Below, piece by piece: positions 1 through 5,254 of a stretch of 5,493 nt of DNA. The stretch is from NCBI GenBank assembly GCA_027073875.1, contig JALTEO010000396.1, forward strand, positions 1-5,493, in the 5' to 3' direction. This DNA is from Bacteroidales bacterium (GTDB taxonomy: Bacteria > Bacteroidota > Bacteroidia > Bacteroidales > JALTDM01). A program made the position numbers and the translations under genes. How positions within the stretch are numbered: the first letter of the stretch is position 1; each line of letters starts with the position of its first letter. The notes beneath the pieces are model-generated. The model was not told the origin of the DNA. It saw nothing but the letters and a program-made list of their open reading frames with translations, and did not search any database.

Positions 1-31
1 TACAAAGGTTTCGTCCCTACGGGACAATTAA
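1..31. repeat. Interspersed hairpin repeat, copy 1 (GTCCC-TAC-GGGAC)
   Basis: This 31-bp unit matches positions 4157-4187 at 27 of 31 bases. It starts TACAAAGGT, carries a perfect 5-bp stem (GTCCC 13-17, GGGAC 21-25) around a TAC loop, and ends in CAATTAA. All four differences from the other copy lie in the loop or just before the left arm, so the stem itself is unchanged. It may be cut by the window edge on the left. Its function is unknown. Confidence 0.7.
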
Positions 32-180
32 TTTACAATGCACAATTAATTTATAAGCTGGTTCATATAGTGCTTAGCAGACTGCAGACTGTGAACTGCC
101 TACTGCACATAATTCGTAATTCGTAATTGATAATTCGTAATTAATAAATACACTAGGCACTTTTAAATAATTTTGTCTTT
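25..180. repeat. Non-coding repeat-rich leader with two heptamer arrays
   Basis: No gene is seen here. CAATTAATTTA occurs twice (25-35 and 43-53). Positions 78-105 are four 7-bp units sharing NNNACTG (CAGACTG, CAGACTG, TGAACTG, CCTACTG). After a 5-bp gap, positions 111-145 are five 7-bp units sharing AATT (AATTCGT, AATTCGT, AATTGAT, AATTCGT, AATTAAT). The constant 7-bp period with different unit sequences is read directly. It resembles the heptameric short tandem repeats known from cyanobacteria, but that link is only an analogy. Confidence 0.75.
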
Positions 181-184
181 ATGG

Positions 185-214
185 TTGGTTTGCACAATTT
201 TTGCTATACCTTTG
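185..214 (+). promoter_or_regulatory. Bacteroidota-type promoter for the DUF4783-nadC-yihY operon
   Basis: TTG at 185-187 as the -33 element, a 19-bp spacer, and TACCTTTG at 207-214 matching the phylum's TAnnTTTG -7 consensus exactly. Transcription should begin near 219-221, leaving a leader of under 20 bases before the ATG at 237. This short leader also argues against the TTG start at 201, which would lie inside the promoter. Confidence 0.75.
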
Positions 215-236
215 CAACATTATAAAATTGATAATA

Positions 237-632
237 ATGATAAAGAAACATTTAGTAAGTTTGCTTATCTTGATTTCGTTTCCCGTTGTTTTATCGGCAC
301 AGGAAACTGTTTCAACGCAAATTCAGAAAGGATTAAAACTGAATAATGCCGAATTGATTGCTTCGTTTTTCAATACACAAGTTGAGATGTCAATTCTTGA
401 CAAAGAAGATATTTTCTCGGCTACGCAGGCAAAAAATATTTTAAGTAATTTTCTGTCGCAACATAAGGTCTCCGGCTATTCAATGCTTCACAGTGGCGGA
501 AAACCCAATGCAAAATATTATATCGGAAATATTGATACTGCTACAGGGAAATATCGTGTCTTTTATCTCCTGAAAGGCAGTGGGAAGAATTTCAAAATTC
601 ATCAGTTTCGCATCGAAAAACAGGAAGATTAA
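237..632 (+). CDS. DUF4783 family exported small protein
   Basis: A 131-aa protein. Residues 1-21 form a typical signal peptide: Lys3-Lys4, a hydrophobic stretch (LVSLLILISFPVVL), then a likely signal peptidase I cut after LSA, before Gln22. The mature part of about 110 residues has an alternating helix/strand pattern (KNILSNFLSQH, then YYIGNID, YRVFYLLKG, FKIHQFRIEK), consistent with the NTF2/cystatin-like fold I associate with DUF4783. That assignment rests on length, signal peptide, the final strands and position just before nadC; the molecular function is unknown. The ATG at 237 was chosen because the reading frame further upstream overlaps the promoter and would spoil the signal peptide. 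It is first in the operon, 5 bp before nadC. No Shine-Dalgarno is seen, as is usual in this phylum. Confidence 0.83.
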   Translation: MIKKHLVSLLILISFPVVLSAQETVSTQIQKGLKLNNAELIASFFNTQVEMSILDKEDIFSATQAKNILSNFLSQHKVSGYSMLHSGGKPNAKYYIGNIDTATGKYRVFYLLKGSGKNFKIHQFRIEKQED

Positions 633-637
633 TTTTT

Positions 638-1480
638 ATGGATAAGGAATTGTCGGCATTTATCGAAAATGCCCTCCGTGAGGATATTGGTGCAGGCGAT
701 TTTTCTTCGTTGGCTTGTGTTCCTGCCGAAGCACAAGGTAAAGCTCACCTTTTAGTAAAAGAGAATGGCGTTATAGCAGGTATCAGAATTGCCAAAGCTA
801 TCTTGCAACAGGTGGATAGTGAAATTATATTTTCGCAATTAATTAAAGACGGTACCTTTGTGAAAACAGGCGATATTGCCTTTACGGTTGCAGGGAAATC
901 ACAATCTATTTTGAAAGCAGAGCGGCTATTGCTTAATGTAATGCAGCGAATGAGTGGCATTGCCACGGAAACAGCTCGCTATGTCGAAAAAATTAAAGGC
1001 ACTAACGCTAAAATTTTAGATACACGGAAAACCACACCGGGCGTTCGTTTTTTAGAAAAAGAAGCTGTCCGGTTAGGTGGCGGCACCAATCACAGGATGG
1101 GTTTGTACGATATGATAATGCTCAAAGACAATCACATAGATTTTGCCGGTGGGATAGAACAAGCCATCATAAAAACGAACCGGTTTCTGGAAGAAAATAA
1201 TTTGTCGCTGAAAATTGAAATAGAATGTCGTAATTTTGACGAGTTGCATCAGGTTCTTGCCATAGGCAAAGTGGACAGGATTATGCTTGATAATTTTACG
1301 CCCGATGAAACCCGCAAAGCATTAGCACTAATCAACGGAAGATACGAAACGGAATCGTCTGGTGGCATTGTGTATGAGAATATCCGCGATTATGCCGAGT
1401 GTGGTGTGGACTTTATTTCCGTTGGTGCCCTGACACATCAAATCAGGAGTTTGGATATGAGCTTGAAAGCAATTAACTGA
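638..1480 (+). CDS. nadC: Nicotinate-nucleotide pyrophosphorylase (carboxylating), NadC
   Basis: This cytoplasmic enzyme of de novo NAD synthesis makes nicotinate mononucleotide, CO2 and pyrophosphate from quinolinate and phosphoribosyl pyrophosphate. At 280 aa it has the usual full length. The N-terminal part has the family's EDIGAGD segment (15-21) and ERLLLNVMQRMSGIAT (95-110). The barrel carries DTRKTTPG (128-135, substrate-binding Arg130 and Lys131), LGGGTNHR (146-153), LKDNHI (162-167), IEIEC with Glu196, LDNF (217-220), ESSGG (239-243) and SVGALTH (261-267), the last two forming the phosphate-binding end. All expected binding residues appear present, so it should be active. nadA and nadB, which make quinolinate, are not in the window. 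It lies 5 bp after the DUF4783 gene and 1 bp before the next gene, so all three should be co-transcribed. Confidence 0.98.
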   Translation: MDKELSAFIENALREDIGAGDFSSLACVPAEAQGKAHLLVKENGVIAGIRIAKAILQQVDSEIIFSQLIKDGTFVKTGDIAFTVAGKSQSILKAERLLLNVMQRMSGIATETARYVEKIKGTNAKILDTRKTTPGVRFLEKEAVRLGGGTNHRMGLYDMIMLKDNHIDFAGGIEQAIIKTNRFLEENNLSLKIEIECRNFDELHQVLAIGKVDRIMLDNFTPDETRKALALINGRYETESSGGIVYENIRDYAECGVDFISVGALTHQIRSLDMSLKAIN

Positions 1481-1481
1481 T

Positions 1482-2414
1482 ATGTCGCTTAAAACAAAAG
1501 TTGTTAATACCGGAAACCGATTGATTGAAAAATCAAAAAGAATCTCATTTCCGGGATTTCAAAAAATGCCCATTTACGAAGTAGGCGTATTTTTTATCAA
1601 AAGTCTTCGTGGCGGATTTATCACTACGCGGGCAGCATCTATTGCTTTCCATCTATTTCTGGCTATTTTCCCTGCCATTATCTTTTTGTTTACACTTATT
1701 CCGTATTTTCCCGTTGACAATATGGAACAAGAAATTATGAGTGTGCTTGCCGGCGTTATGCCCGATTATGCTTTTTTGACTTTTAAGGAAACCATTAGCG
1801 ACTTACTCACAAATCAACGGGGAGGTTTGCTTTCTATCAGTGTACTGACGACACTTTATTTTTCCATCAACGGCGTTAATAATTTGATTGCAACCTTTAA
1901 CAGTTCGGCACTCATCACAGAGAAACGCTCGTGGTGGAAACAGCGTTTGGTAGCTTTGGCGTTGACAATTATTTTGTCGCTGTTAATCGCAATTGCAACC
2001 ATATTGATAATAGGAAGCCGTTCAGCAGTTGATTATTTGGTTGATTTGGGGATAGTCAAAGAAAACTGGGTGCTTTATCTTCTTTTTGCAGGTAAATGGA
2101 TTTTAGTTATTTTACTATTCTACTTCTCTATTTCCGTGCTTTATTTTGCCGCACCGTCAAAGCGAAAGAAGTGGAAATTCTTTTCTGTCGGCTCTTCTGT
2201 GGCAACGCTTTTTTCTATTCTTTTTTCGTTGGGGTTTTCAAGTTATGTCAACCACTTCGGGAAATATAATAAATTTTACGGCTCACTGGGTGCCATTATT
2301 GTTTTGCTGCTGTGGATTTATTTCTTGGCAATTGTGCTGTTAATCGGATTTGAGTTGAATCGCAGTGTGCAGTCTGCCGTACTAAAAAACGATAAACGAT
2401 TGTCTAAAAATTAA
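1482..2414 (+). CDS. YihY/virulence factor BrkB family inner-membrane protein
   Basis: A 310-aa integral membrane protein. A basic, soluble N-terminus of about 50 residues is followed by six likely membrane helices near 52-76, 114-138, 155-178, 197-223, 234-255 and 267-291. Family hallmarks are RAASIAFHLFLAIFP (50-64), the YFSINGVNNLI segment (126-136), and a C-terminal block with YNKFYGSLGAIIVLLLWIYF (262-281) leading into IGFELNR. The family includes E. coli YihY and Bordetella BrkB. It was once called ribonuclease BN by mistake, and its function is still uncertain; envelope integrity or transport has been suggested. The start ATG is 1 bp after the nadC stop (TGA-T-ATG), so translation is probably coupled. 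The stop codon lies inside the left arm of the following terminator. The C-terminal tail is short and basic. Confidence 0.93.
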   Translation: MSLKTKVVNTGNRLIEKSKRISFPGFQKMPIYEVGVFFIKSLRGGFITTRAASIAFHLFLAIFPAIIFLFTLIPYFPVDNMEQEIMSVLAGVMPDYAFLTFKETISDLLTNQRGGLLSISVLTTLYFSINGVNNLIATFNSSALITEKRSWWKQRLVALALTIILSLLIAIATILIIGSRSAVDYLVDLGIVKENWVLYLLFAGKWILVILLFYFSISVLYFAAPSKRKKWKFFSVGSSVATLFSILFSLGFSSYVNHFGKYNKFYGSLGAIIVLLLWIYFLAIVLLIGFELNRSVQSAVLKNDKRLSKN

Positions 2415-2440
2415 GGGGATTATTGCAATCCCCTTAATTT
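2408..2440. terminator. Bidirectional intrinsic terminator between convergent operons
   Basis: A perfect 14-bp inverted repeat (AAATTAAGGGGATT at 2408-2421 and its complement at 2427-2440) encloses a 5-base loop ATTGC. The arms end in A/T runs, so read on either strand the hairpin has a GC core followed by U residues; on the minus strand the U run extends through 2403. The left arm contains the stop codon (2412-2414) of the YihY-family gene, and the minus-strand dehydrogenase gene ends 23 bp to the right. One hairpin therefore probably serves both operons. Confidence 0.9.
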
Positions 2441-2463
2441 AATAACTTATCTGAAGATGTCTA

Positions 2464-3354
2464 TTATTTTGCAAATTGCGGAGCTACTACCTTATCTTTA
2501 GACCCCGGTGTATAGACATAAAAACCGGAACCGGTTTTAACACCTAAGTTACCGGAAGCTACCATTTTTACCAATAATGGATTGGGAGCATAGCGGTCAT
2601 CACCCAAACCTTCGTACATTACCTGCATAATATAAAGGCATACATCTAATCCGATAAAGTCAGCAAGATGTAGCGGACCCATCGGGTGAGCCATACCAAG
2701 CATCATAACGGTGTCAATTTCCTGTACACCGGCAACACCTTGTTGGAGTGTGGAAATAGCTTCGTTAATCATTGGCATCAGAATGCGGTTAGCGACAAAT
2801 CCCGGATAATCATTTACTTCGACAGGTACTTTATGAAGTCCTTTTGCCAATTCCATAATGGTGTTAAGCGTTTCGTCTGAAGTTTTAAATCCTTTGATAA
2901 TTTCAACTAATTTCATTACCGGTACGGGATTCATAAAGTGCATACCGATAACTTTATCGGGACGGTTGGTTTTGGCACCGATTTCCGTAATGGAAATAGA
3001 CGAGGTGTTGGAAGCCAAAATAACATCGGGACCTACCAAAGTGTCTAATTCTTCAAAGATTTTGAATTTCAAATCAGGATTTTCCGTAGCGGCTTCAACA
3101 ACCAGCTCTGCACCAACAACGCCATCTTTAATGGCGGTAAACGGTGTAATGTTTTCCAGCGTTGCTTTTTTATCGGCTTCGGTAATTTTTTCTTTTTTTA
3201 CTTGCCGGTCAAGATTTTTCTCAATGGTTTTGAATGCTTTGTCCAGTGCATCTTGACTAATATCAATCATAGCTACTTTGTAGCCGTGTTGTGCAAATAC
3301 ATGAACAATTCCATTGCCCATTGTCCCTGATCCGATTACTGCAATATTTTTCAT
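2464..3354 (-). CDS. hbd: 3-hydroxybutyryl-CoA dehydrogenase (NAD-dependent)
   Basis: Interconverts (S)-3-hydroxybutyryl-CoA and acetoacetyl-CoA in the cytoplasm, in butyrate-type fermentation or short-chain acyl-CoA oxidation. The protein has 296 aa, a little over the roughly 280 usual for bacterial single-domain forms. The N-terminal Rossmann fold has GSGTMGNGI (8-16), and Asp31 at the end of the second strand favours NAD over NADP. Catalytic residues, placed by the spacing of the mitochondrial enzyme, are Ser118 (in SNTSS), His139 (in GMHFMNP), Glu151 and Asn189 (in PGFVANR). The C-terminal dimerisation domain has MAHPMGPLHLADFIGLD (221-237) and a GVKTGSGFYVY end (271-281). No other butyrate genes (thiolase, crotonase, bcd/etf) are nearby. 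It starts 32 bp after the ElbB gene with no promoter visible in the gap, so they are likely co-transcribed. Related long-chain or 3-hydroxyadipyl-CoA dehydrogenases share these motifs, so substrate length is inferred. Confidence 0.95.
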   Translation of the reverse strand: MKNIAVIGSGTMGNGIVHVFAQHGYKVAMIDISQDALDKAFKTIEKNLDRQVKKEKITEADKKATLENITPFTAIKDGVVGAELVVEAATENPDLKFKIFEELDTLVGPDVILASNTSSISITEIGAKTNRPDKVIGMHFMNPVPVMKLVEIIKGFKTSDETLNTIMELAKGLHKVPVEVNDYPGFVANRILMPMINEAISTLQQGVAGVQEIDTVMMLGMAHPMGPLHLADFIGLDVCLYIMQVMYEGLGDDRYAPNPLLVKMVASGNLGVKTGSGFYVYTPGSKDKVVAPQFAK

Positions 3355-3386
3355 TTTTTATTTATTTTTATTTGTTAAACAATTAA

Positions 3387-4043
3387 TTACATCATTTCTA
3401 ACATAGAGAGTACAACATTTTCCGCATCTTCGGCAATATCCATAATGGTGGCATCCAGCATGTAGCAAGGTGTTGTTGCAACCTTGAATTTTGAGTCCAC
3501 AATCACATCACCGTGATGTGTATTGATATGACGGGCACCCATTTCTTCCGCTTGTTCCGCAGTGGTTTTATCTTGTCCGATAGTGATTTCCACATCGCCT
3601 AAAACTTTGGCAATCAATACGGGAGAAATACACAAAGCACCAATTGGCTTTTTTGCGGCTACGGTGTCTTTAATGGCTTTTTCAATTTCCGGTAACACTT
3701 TACAGTTTACACCGTCGAATGCAAAGGTGCAGAGGTTTTTTGCCACACCAAATCCGCCGGGAAAAAGTAATCCGTCGTAGTTTGCCGGATTATATTCGGT
3801 AACGGGAGCAATTTTCCCGCGGGCAATCCTTGCCGCTTCAATCATTACATTCCGTTTTTCGTTCATTTCTTCGCCGGTAATGTGATTGATGACATGGTAT
3901 TGTTCCATATCGGGAGCAAAAATATCATACGAACTGCCGTTTTTTACTATGGCATACATTGACATTGTCGCTTCGTGGATTTCGGCACCATCATAAACGC
4001 CGTTTCCTGATAGGATAATTGCAAATTTCTTTTTTGAGCCCAT
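3387..4043 (-). CDS. elbB: ElbB-like DJ-1/PfpI family protein (isoprenoid biosynthesis glyoxalase)
   Basis: A 218-aa cytoplasmic protein close in length and pattern to E. coli ElbB (GlxA-like member of the DJ-1/PfpI superfamily). Diagnostic segments are LSGNGVYDGAEIHEA (11-25), VINHITGE (51-58), RNVMIEAARIARG (64-76), FPGGFGVAKNLCTFAFDG (94-111), the nucleophile elbow GALCISP with Cys138, TTAEQAEEMGA (160-170), and TPCYMLDA (191-198). Cys138 and an acidic residue near Glu21/Glu24 are the expected catalytic pair. E. coli ElbB was linked to raised isoprenoid (lycopene) output and has weak glyoxalase activity; the physiological substrate is unsettled. It comes first in a two-gene minus-strand unit with the dehydrogenase. 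The ATG at 4043 fits both the MGSKKKFAIILSG start and the promoter just upstream. Confidence 0.93.
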   Translation of the reverse strand: MGSKKKFAIILSGNGVYDGAEIHEATMSMYAIVKNGSSYDIFAPDMEQYHVINHITGEEMNEKRNVMIEAARIARGKIAPVTEYNPANYDGLLFPGGFGVAKNLCTFAFDGVNCKVLPEIEKAIKDTVAAKKPIGALCISPVLIAKVLGDVEITIGQDKTTAEQAEEMGARHINTHHGDVIVDSKFKVATTPCYMLDATIMDIAEDAENVVLSMLEMM

Positions 4044-4059
4044 GAGTAAAAATTTTTGA

Positions 4060-4090
4060 CTAAAGTATTATTTTTTTTTTATTTACCAAA
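4060..4090 (-). promoter_or_regulatory. Bacteroidota-type promoter of the elbB-hbd operon, with an A10 tract in the spacer
   Basis: On the minus strand, TTTG (4090-4087) is followed by a 19-bp spacer and TACTTTAG (4067-4060), one base from the TAnnTTTG consensus. The start codon at 4043 follows 16 bases after the -7 element. The spacing equals that of the promoter at 185-214. Ten A residues in a row (4080-4071) sit in the spacer, so slippage there would change the distance between the two elements. Confidence 0.7.
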
Positions 4091-4118
4091 CATTTTTTTC
4101 AGCAGGAAAATTTGTTTC

Positions 4119-4131
4119 GCACCTACGGTGC
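4119..4131. repeat. Short hairpin GCACC-TAC-GGTGC
   Basis: A perfect 5-bp stem around a TAC loop. It follows TTTC and has the same geometry as the GTCCC-TAC-GGGAC unit at 13-25, but with different stem bases. It lies 38 bp from the second GTCCC hairpin and is probably part of the same repeat block. Confidence 0.6.
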
Positions 4132-4156
4132 TTGGTTTTCTGTCCGGTTGCGTTAT

Positions 4157-4187
4157 TACAAAGGTCTTGTCCCGATGGGACAATTAA
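4157..4187. repeat. Interspersed hairpin repeat, copy 2 (GTCCC-GAT-GGGAC)
   Basis: The second copy of the 31-bp unit at 1-31, in the same orientation, with 27 of 31 bases identical. The stem GTCCC (4169-4173) / GGGAC (4177-4181) is kept while the loop changes from TAC to GAT. It runs directly into the heptamer array that starts at 4181. Confidence 0.75.
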
Positions 4188-4222
4188 CAATTAACAATTT
4201 ACAATTTACAGTTTACAATTTA
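4181..4222. repeat. Heptamer tandem array, consensus CAATTTA/CAATTAA (6 units)
   Basis: Six exact-length 7-bp units: CAATTAA twice, CAATTTA twice, CAGTTTA, CAATTTA. The first unit overlaps the last base of the hairpin at 4169-4181. Copy 1 of the hairpin is followed by the same word CAATTAA, so hairpin and heptamer seem linked. Confidence 0.85.
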
Positions 4223-4339
4223 CAAACTTCTTAAATTGGTGTTCGCTAATAGATATTCGATATTGTTTTAAATGACGAATACCGATTAACGATTTCAGAT
4301 TTTGGCAATGAATAAACCGCACGAAGTATTTCAAAAAAT
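4223..4339. other. Intergenic stretch with no gene
   Basis: No gene is supported. A two-unit heptamer (GATATTC, GATATTG) is at 4252-4265. A minus-strand open frame crosses this stretch and the flanking repeats, but its translation (with VISTEGRNL over the 4340-4414 repeat) is of the kind produced by repeats read through by chance. Confidence 0.5.
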
Positions 4340-4414
4340 CGTCATTGCAAGAGAATGCAGTGAGCGTGGCAATCTGTTTTTTGTTGAGATTTCTCCCTTC
4401 GGTCGAAATGACGG
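4340..4414. repeat. 75-bp dispersed-type repeat with inverted ends
   Basis: The ends CGTCATT (4340-4346) and AATGACG (4407-4413) are inverted copies. Inside are a second inverted pair, ATTGC (4344-4348) and GCAAT (4369-4373), and an ATTTC/GAAAT hairpin around TCCCTTCGGTC. Sequences of the CGTCATTGC...GGCAATCTG and TTCTCCCTTCGGTCGAAATG types recur in many bacterial genomes as interspersed repeats; this is from memory. Only one copy is in the window, so its repeat status here is an inference. Confidence 0.6.
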
Positions 4415-4432
4415 AAAAATAAAAACCACATG

Positions 4433-4463
4433 AAAGGATTTCCAGAAGGGACAAGCTGTGCGG
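4433..4463. repeat. Interspersed repeat B, copy 1
   Basis: A 31-bp block matching 5328-5358 at 27 of 31 bases: AAAGGATTTCC, a variable triplet, AGGGA, then AAGCTGTGCGG after one variable base. It can fold as TTCC-AGAA-GGGA. It begins 10 bp past the stop of the minus-strand MORN-like gene, so it would be in that gene's 3' untranslated region. Confidence 0.7.
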
Positions 4464-4473
4464 CAACGACGGA

Positions 4474-4959
4474 CTACCACTCAGTATGAATTTCTATACA
4501 TGCTCCATCTTCACATTTTTGTATATTTAGTAAAGTATCTTTTTTATTTGGATAAAAATACAATTTTCGCCAACCATTCTCTAACCCATTCTTATATTCG
4601 CATTCTTCTTCTAATTTACCATTATACCATCTTTTTAACAATCCATTTAATTCCCCATTCTCAATTACAACTACCATTGCAGTATCTTTGTATTTCTTAT
4701 CAAAAAAAGCAGTGTACATACCATCTTCTAAACCTTCTTTAAACTGATAAATTTTACCATTAGGATGTAGTTCCATTCTTCTTTTATCACCCCAAATACA
4801 AATATGTTGAGCTTTTGCCGCTATACTGTCATTTTGTTTTAAAACAATCGTATCTTTGTAAGGTACACTTTCATTAAAATTTGCAGTAATTGTATCAGAG
4901 TTTTGTGCAAACAAAATTAAGTGATACAACAAAATTATCAGTACTAAAGTATATTTCAT
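4474..4959 (-). CDS. Exported MORN/YwqK-like repeat protein
   Basis: A 161-aa protein with a likely signal peptide (MKYTLVLIILLYHLILFAQ, cut near residue 18-19; the hydrophobic core is long and could act as an anchor). The mature part has spaced motifs of the MORN/YwqK type: HPNGKIYQFKEGLEDGMY (65-82), ENGELNGLLKRWYNGKLEEE (100-119) and YKNGLENGWRKLYFYPN (122-138). These are the beta-hairpin repeats of 'toxin-antitoxin system YwqK family antitoxin' and MORN-variant proteins, which in Bacteroidota are often exported and of unknown function. The family name does not imply a toxin, and none is seen beside it. The start at 4959 is the only one that gives a signal peptide. No good -7 element is visible directly upstream, so it may be transcribed from the promoter-like site at 5243-5236. 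Cys54, Cys120, Cys149 and Cys154 are present. The gene is bordered on both sides by repeats. Confidence 0.75.
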   Translation of the reverse strand: MKYTLVLIILLYHLILFAQNSDTITANFNESVPYKDTIVLKQNDSIAAKAQHICIWGDKRRMELHPNGKIYQFKEGLEDGMYTAFFDKKYKDTAMVVVIENGELNGLLKRWYNGKLEEECEYKNGLENGWRKLYFYPNKKDTLLNIQKCEDGACIEIHTEW

Positions 4960-4994
4960 TTGTTTTAAATTTTTAATTTAATGTAAAACATGTA

Positions 4995-5135
4995 TTATTG
5001 TTTTTTTTTATTCAGAATTCTACTAATAGCTTTTATGTCTTTATCTGAAGGTTATTCAGTTCCATAAAAATTCATATTATCTTGTCTATTCTTTCCTTTT
5101 TTCCCAGCTCCCGCACGAATTGCATCGTGTGGTAA
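4995..5135 (-). pseudogene. Possible decayed C-terminal gene fragment with one in-frame stop
   Basis: On the minus strand a frame opens after a TGA at 5138-5136 and reads LPHDAIRAGAGKKG, then KNRQDNMNFYGTE, then TAA (5054-5052). In the same frame it goes on as PSDKDIKAISRILNKKKQ to a TAA at 4997-4995. The part after the internal stop reads like a natural lysine-rich C-terminus, and a single base change would restore the frame. The part before 5100 overlaps the inverted repeat at 5100-5116, so the gene may have been cut there by a repeat. The family is not recognised. The frame is short and chance is a real alternative. Confidence 0.25.
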
Positions 5136-5218
5136 TCATAAAACAACATCATCCGGCAATTTATTCCACAATAATCTGCATTACTATAGGTAGTATGGTA
5201 ATCAATATTATATTTCAT
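5072..5218 (-). CDS. Candidate 48-aa small protein, unrecognised
   Basis: Starts MKYNIDYHTTYSNADYCG and ends in a charged tail (RELGKKERIDKII). It is rich in Tyr, His and Met, with two similar pieces (IDYHTTY at 5-11, YDYHTMQ at 27-33) encoded by two copies of GATTACCA. There is no signal peptide or membrane helix. Support for a real gene is a perfect -7 element (5243-5236) 17 bases before the ATG. Against it, the frame lies largely in a segment bounded by inverted repeats and its last codons run out through the left inverted repeat, so it could be a chance frame in a repeat. The stop overlaps the ATG of another minus-strand frame (ATGA). Confidence 0.3.
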   Translation of the reverse strand: MKYNIDYHTTYSNADYCGINCRMMLFYDYHTMQFVRELGKKERIDKII

Positions 5219-5235
5219 TTTTCTAGATGATTTTG

Positions 5236-5243
5236 CAAAGTTA
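5236..5243 (-). promoter_or_regulatory. -7 promoter element TAACTTTG
   Basis: An exact TAnnTTTG match on the minus strand, 17 bases before the ATG of the 48-aa frame, in an AT-rich setting typical of Bacteroidota promoters. No TTG was found at the expected 19-21 bp upstream, which lowers confidence. If active it could drive the small frame and possibly read on to the MORN-like gene. Confidence 0.45.
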
Positions 5244-5254
5244 CGAAAAATATT

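Noticed and set aside
201..236. An upstream TTG start adding 12 residues to the DUF4783 protein
   Set aside because: It would lie within the -7 promoter element and put extra hydrophobic residues before a clean signal peptide that starts at 237.
2858..3256. A 132-aa plus-strand open frame
   Set aside because: It is antisense to the dehydrogenase, whose motifs and catalytic residues are unambiguous.
4181..4222. CRISPR-like array
   Set aside because: Units are 7 bp with no spacers, and no cas gene is present.
4206..4466. An 86-aa minus-strand open frame
   Set aside because: It crosses the heptamer array, the 75-bp repeat and repeat B. Its translation (VISTEGRNL and similar) is typical of dispersed repeats read by chance.
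4458..4742. A 94-aa plus-strand open frame
   Set aside because: It is antisense to the MORN-like gene and low in complexity (rich in Leu, Ile, Tyr, His), as expected of a shadow frame.
4474..4959. Toxin-antitoxin system suggested by YwqK-like repeats
   Set aside because: The protein is exported, no toxin-like gene is adjacent, and the YwqK name is applied broadly to MORN-variant repeat proteins.
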